This document shows, one piece after another, positions 42,052 through 50,780 of a stretch of DNA of 64,000 nt. Every line of letters starts with the position of its first letter. Positions within the stretch are counted from its first letter, which is position 1. The notes below the pieces were generated by a model. It was not told the DNA's origin, made no database searches, and worked only from the letters and a program-made list of their open reading frames with translations. Position numbers and translations under genes: made by a program. Source of the stretch: Bacillus sp. B15-48. GTDB lineage: Bacteria; Bacillota; Bacilli; Bacillales; Cytobacillaceae. Location of the stretch: NCBI RefSeq assembly GCF_016879755.1, contig NZ_WOFU01000004.1, forward strand, positions 124,001 through 188,000, written 5' to 3'.

Positions 42052-42885
42052 ATGCATGAATGGTCGTTATTAATCTTTACCGTTGCAATTCCAGCAGCTG
42101 TCGGTGGGATTCTGTTCTTATGGTTTGTGAATCGGATTTTAGCGAAAACGGGAACGGATTCGCATAAAGCAATGAAGTTACCGCTGCTTGTTACCGCCAT
42201 CGTTTCCATTGTTGGTTTAATCGGATCGTTTTTCCACTTAGGCAGTCCGCTGAGTGCGTTTCACACATTGAGAGGATTTGGTCGCTCATGGATGAGCAAT
42301 GAAATCGTATTTGTAGGAATCTTCATTGGGTTAGCGTGTATTCTAGCTTTACTAGCGATATTAAATAAGAAAGTAAGTCCAACGTTGATGCTCATTACCG
42401 GAATCATTGGTCTCGCAGCCATTTTCTCAATGGCACAAACGTATGCGGTTACCCGAGTAAACGGTTGGGATCATCTTAATACGTATGTCGTGTTCTTTGG
42501 TACTGTACTAGCCCTTGGTCCTGTTCTTGGTGCAAGTCTCATTCTCCCATCTTTTAAAGGAGAAGAAATGAAGAAAATCGTTAAATGGGCGTTTACATTC
42601 GGGATATTAGGAGTGATGATCCAAGTGATTGGATCGGCCATGTTTGCCGCTTATACACCAGAAATTCAGATGATCACAGGAGAAACAGCTGCTGCCAAGC
42701 TTGCCCCTTATTCAGGAATGATTGGTGTTCGTTGGATCATTGAACTTGCAGGATTGGCTGTTCTAGGATACTTATCTTTAAGTAGTAAACCGAAAGTGAA
42801 TTTTGCTTTAGTGTATGCCGCGCTAGTTGTGTTCGTCATTGCGGAAGGCATGAGTAGATACGTATTTTATGTATTAGGTTCTTAA
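42052..42885 (+). CDS. DmsC-like membrane anchor subunit
   Basis: A 277-residue membrane protein with eight predicted helices. The DmsC hallmarks HLGSPLSAFHTLRGFGRSWM and SNEI lie at residues 64-88, and the last helices end RYVFYVLGS. DmsC oxidises menaquinol and delivers electrons to the Fe-S subunit. AAGGAGG precedes the ATG. The operon is closed by a strong terminator. No TorD/DmsD chaperone gene is present nearby, so maturation depends on a chaperone encoded elsewhere. Confidence 0.93.
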   Translation: MHEWSLLIFTVAIPAAVGGILFLWFVNRILAKTGTDSHKAMKLPLLVTAIVSIVGLIGSFFHLGSPLSAFHTLRGFGRSWMSNEIVFVGIFIGLACILALLAILNKKVSPTLMLITGIIGLAAIFSMAQTYAVTRVNGWDHLNTYVVFFGTVLALGPVLGASLILPSFKGEEMKKIVKWAFTFGILGVMIQVIGSAMFAAYTPEIQMITGETAAAKLAPYSGMIGVRWIIELAGLAVLGYLSLSSKPKVNFALVYAALVVFVIAEGMSRYVFYVLGS

Positions 42886-42930
42886 GCGATTGTCTAAAGG
42901 ATTACTAAAATTAGTGAGATGAAAATAATT

Positions 42931-42968
42931 AAGTGCAACTCAAAGGTAGATGTTGAGTTGCACTTTTT
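42931..42968 (+). terminator. Rho-independent terminator of the DmsABC-like operon
   Basis: AAGTGCAACTCAA at 42931-42943 and TTGAGTTGCACTT at 42953-42965 form a 13-bp perfect stem with a T-run. Confidence 0.9.
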
Positions 42969-43083
42969 ATTATGTTAATAAAATAATGCTAGATAGTTTT
43001 TGGCTAAAACTACTTTGATTCTTTCGTGAAGAATAGTAATATTGACAAATATCAGTTTAAATAATAAAGGAGAATATGGACGT

Positions 43084-44421
43084 ATGAAGAATCATGAACA
43101 ATGGACCTCTAAGCTTGGCTTCATTCTAGCTGCAGCAGGCTCTGCAATTGGATTGGGGGCCATTTGGAAGTTTCCATATATGGCGGGGACAAATGGCGGA
43201 GCCATCTTTTTTCTGCTTTTTATTATTTTAACCATTTTAGTTGGTGCGCCAATTTTGATCGCAGAGTTTGTCATTGGGCGTAATACACAGAGGGATGCGG
43301 TCCGAGCTTATCGGAAACTTGCACCGCAAACAAATTGGCACTTTTTAGGTTTGGCTGGAGTGACTTTTTCTTTTATTTTACTTTCTTTTTACAGTGTAGT
43401 TGGCGGGTGGATTCTCTCGTACTTAGTTCGAAGTTTTACGGGGCGTTTGGCAAATGCTGATTATGGAAATTTATTTAATGACATTATTTCCAATCCTGCT
43501 GAAGTTATAATTAGTCAATTCATCTTTATCGTCATAACGATTTTGGTTGTAAAGGGTGGTGTACAGAAGGGAATTGAACGTGCAAGTAAATATTTAATGC
43601 CAGCTCTTTTTATCTTTTTTATTGTGCTTGCTATTCGTTCGGTAACCCTTGAAGGCTCTGCTGCTGGGTTGGAGTTTTTACTCAAACCAGATTTTTCTGT
43701 AATGAGTGGAGAGACTGTTTTGCTTGCGTTAGGACAAGCATTTTTCACACTCAGTGTTGGTATTTCTGTGATGGTGACGTACGCTTCCTATTTGTCAAAA
43801 TCAGAAAACATAGCCAAATCCGCTTTTTCCGTCGCAGGATTAAATATTTTAATTTGTTTCCTAGCAGGTCTTGTTATTTTTCCAGCTGTGTTTGCGCTCG
43901 GTTTTGAACCGGGACAAGGACCTGGATTAGTATTTGTTGTATTGCCTGCCGTTTTTAATGAAATGGCGTTCGGAAGTATTTTTCTTATTATTTTTCTATT
44001 TTTACTCTTATTTGCGACCCTTACATCAGCCTTTTCCATTTTAGAAATTGTCGTTGCCGTTCTGGTTAAAGATGAAAAAGAAAAACGAGGGAAAATTACG
44101 TGGATAAGTGGGATGCTCATTTTTCTAGTCGGTGTACCGAGTGCACTCTCATTCGGGGTTCTCTCTGATGTGCAAATTTTCGGAAGGTCCATTTTTGATG
44201 CCGCTGATTTTCTCGTAAGTAATATTGGTTTGCCTGTAGGTGCCTTCTTTATTTCGCTTTTTGTTGGCTATCGATTGCCTCGTCAGTTAGTAAAAGAAGA
44301 ATTGGCACTTGGCACCAATGGAGTTGGTTTGTTATTTGATATTTGGTATTTTTCCATTCGCTATGTTGCACCAATAGCTATTGTTATCGTGTTTTTAAAT
44401 TCAATTGGAATATTATCGTAG
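43084..44421 (+). CDS. neurotransmitter:sodium symporter (NSS) family transporter
   Basis: A 445-residue LeuT-fold transporter with eleven to twelve helices. The TM1 signature GFILAAAGSAIGLGAIWKFPY (split here; residues 11-31) includes the unwound sodium-binding segment. Another conserved feature is GQAFFTLSVGISVMVTYASY in TM6-7 (near 225-245). Prokaryotic members take up amino acids, often hydrophobic or tryptophan, with sodium. AAAGGAG about eight bases upstream supports ATG 43084 over an in-frame upstream start. It is a single-gene unit with its own terminator and is not obviously linked to the neighbouring molybdoenzyme. Confidence 0.92.
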   Translation: MKNHEQWTSKLGFILAAAGSAIGLGAIWKFPYMAGTNGGAIFFLLFIILTILVGAPILIAEFVIGRNTQRDAVRAYRKLAPQTNWHFLGLAGVTFSFILLSFYSVVGGWILSYLVRSFTGRLANADYGNLFNDIISNPAEVIISQFIFIVITILVVKGGVQKGIERASKYLMPALFIFFIVLAIRSVTLEGSAAGLEFLLKPDFSVMSGETVLLALGQAFFTLSVGISVMVTYASYLSKSENIAKSAFSVAGLNILICFLAGLVIFPAVFALGFEPGQGPGLVFVVLPAVFNEMAFGSIFLIIFLFLLLFATLTSAFSILEIVVAVLVKDEKEKRGKITWISGMLIFLVGVPSALSFGVLSDVQIFGRSIFDAADFLVSNIGLPVGAFFISLFVGYRLPRQLVKEELALGTNGVGLLFDIWYFSIRYVAPIAIVIVFLNSIGILS

Positions 44422-44430
44422 CATTTCCGA

Positions 44431-44457
44431 AAGGGCTGTCTTATTTCAGCCCTTTTT
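44431..44457 (+). terminator. Rho-independent terminator
   Basis: AAGGGCTG and CAGCCCTT pair around an eight-base loop, followed by TTTGC. Confidence 0.78.
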
Positions 44458-44545
44458 GCATAAAAACTCGATAGAAATTGTAAAACTAATCTTAATGATT
44501 TACGTACTTCTTCTCTTCTGCTTTGCCTAAAAAAAATTGCCCAAT

Positions 44546-44572
44546 ATGACAAATGTCATATTCAATATATGA
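44546..44572 (+). promoter_or_regulatory. candidate DesR binding sites upstream of des
   Basis: Two overlapping dyads are seen: ATGACA-AA-TGTCAT (44546-44559) and TCATAT-TCAAT-ATATGA (44556-44572). They end about ten bases before the putative -35 of the desaturase promoter, a position suited to an activator such as phosphorylated DesR, which is encoded downstream. Confidence 0.5.
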
Positions 44573-44582
44573 CACCTGGGAC

Positions 44583-44611
44583 TTACGCGCCTCGTTTTCC
44601 TTCTCTATAAT
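44583..44611 (+). promoter_or_regulatory. candidate des promoter
   Basis: A perfect -10 TATAAT at 44606-44611 has a poor -35 (TTACGC) 17 bases upstream. A weak -35 is expected for an activator-dependent promoter. The desaturase start is 37 bases downstream. Confidence 0.45.
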
Positions 44612-44647
44612 CAAATTAACAACATAAGGAAGGGGAAAATATAAATA

Positions 44648-45676
44648 ATGAAGGAACAACAAAAACAATTGAGAAAGCAAGTTGCCCCTTATGAAAAAGC
44701 TGAATTGCGAAATAGTATTTGGCAACTCATCAATACCATTGGACCATTTTTATTGCTTTGGTTTTTAGCATATAAAAGCTTGGCGTTCTCATATCTTCTT
44801 ACATTGGCATTTGCCGTTCTTGCAGGTGGTTTTTTAATTCGAACATTCATCATCTTTCATGATTGTACGCATTATTCATTTTTCAAAAGTCGCAAAGCAA
44901 ATCGAGTCCTTGGTACGATTACAGGAGTCTTAACTTTGTTCCCATTTGAGAAATGGGGGCATGATCATACGATTCACCATGCTACGAGTAGCAACTTAGA
45001 CAAACGAGGCGTAGGAGATATATGGATGCTAACAGTAGATGAGTACTTGGAAGCTCCATTTTGGAAGAAAGTACAATACCGTTTGTATCGTAATCCTTTT
45101 GTCATGTTCATTATAGGTCCCATTTATGTGTTTGGTATTGAAAATCGCTTCAATCATCGAGGCGCTAGGCGAAAAGAACGATTAAACACGTATTTAACAA
45201 ATGTGTTACTTGCAATTGTCATCGGATTGCTTTGCTTAACAATTGGTTGGCAAAGTTTTCTCCTTGTACAGATTCCGATTTTTATGATTTCAGGATCTCT
45301 CGGTATCTGGTTATTTTATATCCAGCACACGTTTGAAGATTCTTACTTTGAAGAAGATGAACATTGGCAATATGTAAGGGCAGCCGTAGAGGGGAGTTCT
45401 TTTTATAAACTTCCAAAAGTTCTGCAATGGGTAACAGGTAATATTGGCTACCACCATGTTCATCATTTAAGCCCGAAGGTACCGAACTACAAGCTTGAAG
45501 AAGTCCATAATAATACTGAGCCATTACAAAAAGTTCCAACAATTACGCTTTCCATGAGTTTAAGTTCATTGAAATTTAAACTATGGGATGAGGATGGGAA
45601 TAAATTTGTACCTTTCAGTCATGTAAAACAAGTGGCGAAAAAGCGTGTATCTGTACATGCGAAGCCAGAGGTTTAA
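44648..45676 (+). CDS. des: membrane phospholipid acyl desaturase
   Basis: A 342-residue integral membrane di-iron desaturase, very close in sequence style to Bacillus subtilis Des (delta-5). The three histidine boxes are HDCTH (71-75), HDHTIHH (105-111) and HHVHH (269-273). It introduces a double bond into acyl chains of existing phospholipids upon cold shock, restoring fluidity; it needs O2 and electrons from ferredoxin or flavodoxin. GGAAGGGG lies before the ATG with somewhat long spacing. Upstream are dyads suited to DesR; downstream lie the genes of its thermosensor kinase and regulator. Confidence 0.95.
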   Translation: MKEQQKQLRKQVAPYEKAELRNSIWQLINTIGPFLLLWFLAYKSLAFSYLLTLAFAVLAGGFLIRTFIIFHDCTHYSFFKSRKANRVLGTITGVLTLFPFEKWGHDHTIHHATSSNLDKRGVGDIWMLTVDEYLEAPFWKKVQYRLYRNPFVMFIIGPIYVFGIENRFNHRGARRKERLNTYLTNVLLAIVIGLLCLTIGWQSFLLVQIPIFMISGSLGIWLFYIQHTFEDSYFEEDEHWQYVRAAVEGSSFYKLPKVLQWVTGNIGYHHVHHLSPKVPNYKLEEVHNNTEPLQKVPTITLSMSLSSLKFKLWDEDGNKFVPFSHVKQVAKKRVSVHAKPEV

Positions 45677-45722
45677 TATCCACATCTTCTTGTAGACGAT
45701 TTGCTTTATAAAAAGTGAAATG

Positions 45723-45747
45723 ACTCTCCTTACAATTTGAGGAGAGT
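45723..45747 (+). terminator. terminator between des and desK
   Basis: ACTCTCCT and AGGAGAGT pair around a nine-base loop, followed by TTATTC. desK probably has its own promoter or depends on read-through. Confidence 0.7.
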
Positions 45748-45812
45748 TTATTCATGTAAAATTGTTTATATATGGTAATATGTAGATAATAGAAGAATTT
45801 GAGGGTGGATGA

Positions 45813-46931
45813 ATGTTTAAACGCTATTGGAAATTATTAAAAACAACGGGTATATCCCCGTATATTTGGACGATTTTGAGTATCCTGCCCTTTTATTTTA
45901 TATTACAGTCGCCTGCAATGTATGAAAAAATCATCGGAGTTGCTTTAACAATCATATTTTTCGTATTTTATCGGCTAGCGTTTATTTCGAAAGGGTGGAC
46001 GGTGTATTTATGGACTATCATACTAATATGTATCTCGGTTGTATTAACGAACCTTTTTAGTTTTGTTTATTTCGCTTTTTTTCTTGCTTATTTAATTGGC
46101 AAGATTCAAGATAAGATTGCGTTTTTTGTTCTTTATTTTATTAATCTTTTTATTACATCTGCTGCCATCAATTTGGAGCTTTTTCTATGGAAAGAGCAAT
46201 TTGTATGGCAATTGCCATTTGTATTGATTGTATGGCTAAGTATCATCTTCTTGCCTTTAAGTATGCGTAATAAAAAGGTACAAGGTCAGCTTGAGGAAAA
46301 ACTAGAAGATGCGAATAAACGGATTGCCGAGTTAGTAAAGGCGGAAGAGCGACAGCGGATTGCGCGAGATTTACATGATACTCTAGGCCAAAAGCTTTCA
46401 CTTATTGGTTTAAAGGCCGACCTAGCGAGTAAATTAGTCTATAAGAATCCTGAACAAGCTCGCTCAGAATTGAAGGATGTTCAACAGACCGCTAGAACGG
46501 CATTAAATGAAGTAAGGAAAATGGTTTCTGAAATGCGAGGCATCCGTTTAAAAGACGAACTAAATCATGTTAAGCAAATGTTCGAAGCAGCACAAATTGG
46601 TTATATTTGCGAAGTGGATTTGCCGTTGAAAAATGTTTCCTTGCTTTCAGAGAACATTCTAAGTATGTGTTTAAAAGAAGCAGTGAATAACGTCGTAAAA
46701 CACAGTGGAGCTACAACATGCTCAGTTACAATTGAACAGTCATTGAAGGAGATTACATTAATCATTCGAGATAATGGCAGAGGACAGGTTACTGAGGATG
46801 ATTTTTCAAAGGGTAGTGGATTGAATGGGATGAGAGAGAGACTAGAATTTGTTAATGGAAGCCTCGAGATAGCCAACGAAAATGGCTTAACCTTATATAT
46901 AAAAATTCCGAGAATGAAGAAAGAGTCTTAG
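45813..46931 (+). CDS. desK: thermosensor histidine kinase DesK
   Basis: A 372-residue membrane histidine kinase. Residues 15-150 hold about five membrane helices that sense bilayer thickness. A linker coiled coil (residues 155-180) leads to the HisKA_3 motif RQRIARDLHDTLGQ with His 188, the same position as in B. subtilis DesK. The ATPase domain has a SGATTCSVTIE region after NNVVKH and ends GSGLNGMRERLEF. In the cold it phosphorylates DesR; in warm conditions it acts as phosphatase. It is 15 bases from desR. Confidence 0.95.
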   Translation: MFKRYWKLLKTTGISPYIWTILSILPFYFILQSPAMYEKIIGVALTIIFFVFYRLAFISKGWTVYLWTIILICISVVLTNLFSFVYFAFFLAYLIGKIQDKIAFFVLYFINLFITSAAINLELFLWKEQFVWQLPFVLIVWLSIIFLPLSMRNKKVQGQLEEKLEDANKRIAELVKAEERQRIARDLHDTLGQKLSLIGLKADLASKLVYKNPEQARSELKDVQQTARTALNEVRKMVSEMRGIRLKDELNHVKQMFEAAQIGYICEVDLPLKNVSLLSENILSMCLKEAVNNVVKHSGATTCSVTIEQSLKEITLIIRDNGRGQVTEDDFSKGSGLNGMRERLEFVNGSLEIANENGLTLYIKIPRMKKES

Positions 46932-46946
46932 TGTAGGAGGGGGAGT

Positions 46947-47546
46947 ATGATTCGAATTGTGTTAGCGGAGGATCAAAGATTGTTGCTAGGAGCTTTAGGG
47001 TCCTTGTTGAGCTTAGAAGAAGATATGGAAGTAGTCGGGCAAGCTCAAAATGGGGAGGAAGCGCTAGAACTTGTAAAGAAGTATCAGCCTGATATTTGTA
47101 TTATGGATATTGAAATGCCTGGGAAAACAGGATTAGAGGCTGCAGAAGAGTTGAAGAATACAGATTGCAAAGTGATTATATTAACTACTTTTGCGCGGTC
47201 TGGATATTTCCAACGGGCAGTAAAAGCTGGAGTGAAAGGCTATTTGTTAAAAGATAGTCCAAGTGAGGAGTTGGCGAGCTCGATTCGAAGTGTGATGGCT
47301 GGACGAAGGGTATATGCCCCGGAACTGATGGATGACTTATATAGTGAGGAAAATCCACTGACCGAAAGAGAAATGGAGGTCCTTGGCCTAGTTGCAGATG
47401 GGAAAAACACGAAAGATATTGCCAGTGAATTGACGATTACGACAGGAACAGTAAGAAACTATATTTCAACGATTCTAGATAAACTTGAAGTAACCAATCG
47501 AATTGAAGCGATTCGACAATCACGTGAAAAAGGTTGGTTTAAATAA
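46947..47546 (+). CDS. desR: response regulator DesR (NarL/LuxR type)
   Basis: A 199-residue response regulator with receiver phosphorylation site Asp 54 in CIMDIEMPGKTG and a C-terminal LuxR-type HTH (LTEREMEVLGLVADGKNTKD). It binds and activates the des promoter when phosphorylated by DesK. AGGAGGGGG precedes the ATG, and the gene ends at a terminator. Confidence 0.95.
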   Translation: MIRIVLAEDQRLLLGALGSLLSLEEDMEVVGQAQNGEEALELVKKYQPDICIMDIEMPGKTGLEAAEELKNTDCKVIILTTFARSGYFQRAVKAGVKGYLLKDSPSEELASSIRSVMAGRRVYAPELMDDLYSEENPLTEREMEVLGLVADGKNTKDIASELTITTGTVRNYISTILDKLEVTNRIEAIRQSREKGWFK

Positions 47547-47547
47547 T

Positions 47548-47603
47548 AAATGCCGTCCCACGGGTTACTCAGCTAACGCACTCGAGGGACAGGCATTTTT
47601 TTA
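47548..47603 (+). terminator. Rho-independent terminator after desR
   Basis: TGCCGTCCC at 47551-47559 pairs with GGGACAGGCA at 47586-47595 with one bulged A, then a T-run. It also lies at the end of the convergent SDR gene. Confidence 0.75.
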
Positions 47604-48434
47604 CCGAAGTTTTTTAAAGATCAATGATTCAATGAACTGCCATGGTAGGAAGGCTTTTAATCGTATATTCGTTTTTACTGATTTCCCAATCGGATAACGC
47701 AATTTAGGTGTTTTTTCTTGGCTAGCGACTTGAGCGACAAGGGCAGCGACTTCTTCGGGTGATCCATGATTCGCTTTCTCAGATTCAATTTCAGTTTGTA
47801 ATTTAACCATATAAGAGTGATAAGGAGAATTCTCAGAGATTGAGATTTGGTCCATACTCGTCCAAATGTTCGTTTTGTATGAACCAGGTTCAATTAGTAC
47901 TACATCGATTCCAAATGGTTTAACCTCTAATCTTAAACTTTCACTGAACCCTTCAAGAGCATGTTTAGATGCAGCATAAGGAGATAGTCCCGGAAACCCG
48001 AATTGGCCACTTATGCTGCTCATATTAATCATTCGGCCTCCTCCACTTTTGCGCATGAAGGGAAGGACGGCTTGTGTAATTGCGACGACCGCAAAGAAAT
48101 TGGTGTCAAATTGCTGTCGGTAGTCGTCAATTGAAAGCTCCTCACAAAAGCCACCGATGGCGATTCCTGCATTATTTACGAGAATATCGACAGAATTTAG
48201 GTTACTTAAATAAGAAGTAAACTGAGAAATCGATTCGCTTGACGTTACGTCAAGCGGTTGAACTTCAATAAAAGGCTCTGAATTCTGTTTTCGTGCCTCT
48301 TCAAATAACTTATCTGCTTTCGAGATGTCTCTCATCGTCGCGATTACATGAAACCCACTTTTAGCTAGTTCAAGTACACATAATAAGCCAAATCCGCTTG
48401 AAGAACCAGTTACTATTGCATTCTTTCTTGTCAT
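47601..48434 (-). CDS. SDR-family oxidoreductase
   Basis: A 277-residue classical short-chain dehydrogenase: cofactor motif VTGSSSGFG (residues 8-16), NNAG near 91, catalytic Ser in MSSISGQFG and Tyr-x3-Lys in PYAASKHALEGF. The C-terminal part is longer than FabG types and resembles retinol/17-beta-HSD-like bacterial SDRs of unknown substrate. The ATG at 48434 is preceded by GGGGAAATAT, a modest ribosome site. It is a single leftward gene between desR and the nuclease gene. Confidence 0.88.
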   Translation of the reverse strand: MTRKNAIVTGSSSGFGLLCVLELAKSGFHVIATMRDISKADKLFEEARKQNSEPFIEVQPLDVTSSESISQFTSYLSNLNSVDILVNNAGIAIGGFCEELSIDDYRQQFDTNFFAVVAITQAVLPFMRKSGGGRMINMSSISGQFGFPGLSPYAASKHALEGFSESLRLEVKPFGIDVVLIEPGSYKTNIWTSMDQISISENSPYHSYMVKLQTEIESEKANHGSPEEVAALVAQVASQEKTPKLRYPIGKSVKTNIRLKAFLPWQFIESLIFKKLR

Positions 48435-48584
48435 ATATTTCCCCTTTATAAACTAATTTCCTTTATTTTAACTCATTTGTACCGTTATATATCTTTATAA
48501 CTTAAAAACGATCAACCAGCAGGCGCAATTTCGCTTGCTATGGTAAAATAACAGACGTGAATGATATTGTTTGGGGAGTAAGAG

Positions 48585-49280
48585 ATGAAAAAAATATTTT
48601 TGTTTATTAAGATGACACTCGTTCTTTTTTTAGTTGTTGGTTGTTCACAGGAGAATCGGTTATCGGCAACGGTTATATCAGTTACCGATGGCGACACGAT
48701 AAGGGTAAAACTCGTAAATGGGGAAGAAGAGAGAGTTCGCTTGACCTTAGTCGATACACCGGAAACGAAGCATCCGAGACTTGGAGAACAACCATTCGGT
48801 CAAGAGGCATCTGATTTTACGACAGAACAATTAACGGGAAAAGAAGTCTTACTTGAACTAGATGTGCAGGAAAGAGATCAGTACGGACGATTATTAGCAT
48901 ATGTCTGGGTAGATGATACACTGTACAACGAGGTTTTAATTGAAAAGGGATATGCCAGAATTGCCGTTTTTCCGCCAAATACGAAATATGTTGATCAATT
49001 TGAAAAGGTTCAGAAAAAGGCACAAGAAGATGGGGTAGGAATTTGGAGTATTGAAAATTACGTACAGGAGAGAGGCTTTGACACGGATGCAATCGATGAA
49101 GTAGAAACAGCCTTAAACAATGAGACGAATTGTGTAAATCAAATAAAAGGCAATAAAAATTCCAAAATATATCATTTAACAACCGGTGCACATTACGATT
49201 CGATTAGTGAACACAACATTATCTGGTTTTGTTCTGAAGAAGAAGCAGAAAAAGCAGGATTTCGGGCGTCAAAAAGGTAG
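48585..49280 (+). CDS. staphylococcal-nuclease-like lipoprotein
   Basis: A 231-residue extracellular lipoprotein (lipobox VVGC, Cys 20) with a thermonuclease (SNase) domain. TVISVTDGDTIRV begins the OB-fold, and the catalytic residues appear as Arg/Asp in VRLTLVDTPE and Glu/Arg in ERDQYGRLLAYVWV. The C-terminal 45 residues carry a KGNKNSKIYHLTTG module with Cys-rich ends (CVNQIKGN, IIWFCSEEEAEKAGFR), the Ada-type metal-binding-like segment often found behind SNase domains. It would degrade external DNA or RNA with Ca2+. It is the only gene of its unit. Confidence 0.92.
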   Translation: MKKIFLFIKMTLVLFLVVGCSQENRLSATVISVTDGDTIRVKLVNGEEERVRLTLVDTPETKHPRLGEQPFGQEASDFTTEQLTGKEVLLELDVQERDQYGRLLAYVWVDDTLYNEVLIEKGYARIAVFPPNTKYVDQFEKVQKKAQEDGVGIWSIENYVQERGFDTDAIDEVETALNNETNCVNQIKGNKNSKIYHLTTGAHYDSISEHNIIWFCSEEEAEKAGFRASKR

Positions 49281-49281
49281 T

Positions 49282-49310
49282 AAACATGACCAGATTTCAT
49301 GGTCATGTTT
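49282..49310. terminator. bidirectional terminator
   Basis: AAACATGACCA and TGGTCATGTTT pair perfectly around a seven-base loop, with T-rich DNA on the right. It sits between the nuclease gene and the small leftward gene. Confidence 0.85.
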
Positions 49311-49334
49311 ATTTTTTACCGTTTTTCTTGGAGT

Positions 49335-49490
49335 TTATTCTTTAGTGAGGTTGTTGATTAAAACCATGAGTTCACGGTCGTCCAGAAGAAGAACATCTGC
49401 TTCAGTCATTTCCTTATTTTCACAAAGAATGATTTCTTCCATTTTATAACGTTCCCATTCATTTAAAAAATAAGATTTCATTACTAACAT
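49335..49490 (-). CDS. small hypothetical protein of 51 residues
   Basis: An ATG at 49490 after GCGAGGTT opens a 51-codon frame. It encodes MLVMKSYFLNEWERYK, then an acidic stretch and DVLLLDDRELMVLINNLTKE, predicted helical. A second in-frame ATG lies at 49481. It is convergent with the nuclease gene and shares its terminator, which supports a real transcript. I do not recognise a family. Confidence 0.5.
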   Translation of the reverse strand: MLVMKSYFLNEWERYKMEEIILCENKEMTEADVLLLDDRELMVLINNLTKE

Positions 49491-49563
49491 ATATATAACC
49501 TCGCTCCATTTAATTTATTTTACGATAAAAAAGTTGTGTACCGTAAAAAGTGAGCAAATTGAG

Positions 49564-49577
49564 TGAGCGTTCGCTCA
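49564..49577. promoter_or_regulatory. TetR-type operator-like palindrome
   Basis: TGAGCG-TT-CGCTCA is a perfect 14-base palindrome in the gap between the small gene and the dipeptidase gene. Its GAGCGTTCGCTC core looks like operators of TetR-family repressors. No tetR gene is in the window. Confidence 0.4.
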
Positions 49578-49736
49578 GTTTGGTGATTAGTTCCATTTTA
49601 ATAGAAAAAAACACAATTTTCAATCTATTTTTACAAAAGATTCGTATTTTGACGTTTCAATCTATTATATTAATCGCGGATAAGTTTTGTGTAATTGTAG
49701 TAAGATGTGTTAAACAATTCATTTGGGGTGAAAAAG

Positions 49737-50675
49737 GTGAAAGTGATTGATCTACATTGCGATGTATTATTAAAGCTACAGGAATGTAAAGGGAAGTTGA
49801 GTTTTAAAGATTCAGATGAACTAGATGCAAATAAGCAAAGACTAATAAAAGGGGAAGTATCAGTTCAATGTTTCGCTATTTTTATCGAACCGGATATAAA
49901 GCAAGAGCACAAGTTTCAGGCTGCACTCGGCCAGGTCGACTTATTTTACAAAGAGATTCTTGCAAAAAACCCTGAAATGAAACAAATAAAAGATTGGGAT
50001 GACTTTGACGTTCTTGAAGAAGGTGAAATTGGTGCGATGCTAACGCTTGAAGGCGTTGATGCAATTGGGAACGATCTTAGTAAATTAAATCATTTGTATC
50101 AATTGGGTGTACGTTCAGTGGGATTAACATGGAATCATGCTAACTTAGCAGCAGATGGGGTTGGAGAGCCTAGAGGGGCTGGTTTGACATTGTTCGGTAA
50201 AGAGATTGTTGAATTTAACAATCAACATCACATCCTTACAGACGTCTCCCATCTTTGTGAGAAAGCTTTTTGGGATGTGATTGAGATAGCGAGTTATCCA
50301 ATTGCTAGCCATTCAAACGCTCGCCATCTTTGCAATCATCCCCGTAACTTATACGGCAATCAAGCACGTGCTCTTATTAAAAAAAATGGAATGGTCCATA
50401 TTGTGTTTGCTCCACAATTTGTCAAAGAAGATGGAGATGCGACCATTAATGATCTTATTAAACATATTGACTACCTTTGTTCCCTTGGTGGTGTAAAAAA
50501 CATTGGAATGGGTTCTGATTTTGATGGGATTCCTTCCCATGTGAAAGATCTTGAAAACGCGGGGAAATATCAGAATCTAATTAATGAATTACTTAAACAT
50601 TTTACAGAAGCGGAAGTAAGAGGGTTCGCCTATCAAAACTTTTTAAATCATCGGCCAAGTATAAATTCACAATAA
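49737..50675 (+). CDS. membrane dipeptidase-family (peptidase M19) hydrolase
   Basis: A 312-residue zinc-dependent dipeptidase of the renal dipeptidase/amidohydrolase superfamily. The HxD motif is at IDLHCDVL (residues 4-11). The bridging Glu lies in MLTLEGVDAIG, His ligands in DVSHLCEKAFWDV and ASHSNARHLCNHPRNL, and a final Asp in GSDFDG. It hydrolyses dipeptides or N-acyl-D-amino acids. TGGGGTG about seven bases upstream fixes GTG 49737 over an earlier frame codon. It is a single gene. Confidence 0.92.
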   Translation: MKVIDLHCDVLLKLQECKGKLSFKDSDELDANKQRLIKGEVSVQCFAIFIEPDIKQEHKFQAALGQVDLFYKEILAKNPEMKQIKDWDDFDVLEEGEIGAMLTLEGVDAIGNDLSKLNHLYQLGVRSVGLTWNHANLAADGVGEPRGAGLTLFGKEIVEFNNQHHILTDVSHLCEKAFWDVIEIASYPIASHSNARHLCNHPRNLYGNQARALIKKNGMVHIVFAPQFVKEDGDATINDLIKHIDYLCSLGGVKNIGMGSDFDGIPSHVKDLENAGKYQNLINELLKHFTEAEVRGFAYQNFLNHRPSINSQ

Positions 50676-50780
50676 ATAGACGTATAAGAGCATGATTCAG
50701 AGCCTCTTTATAGATGTTCATATACTCATATTTCGCTTAAAAGCAGTGGATGGACGGACATCCACTGCATTTTAACAGTA

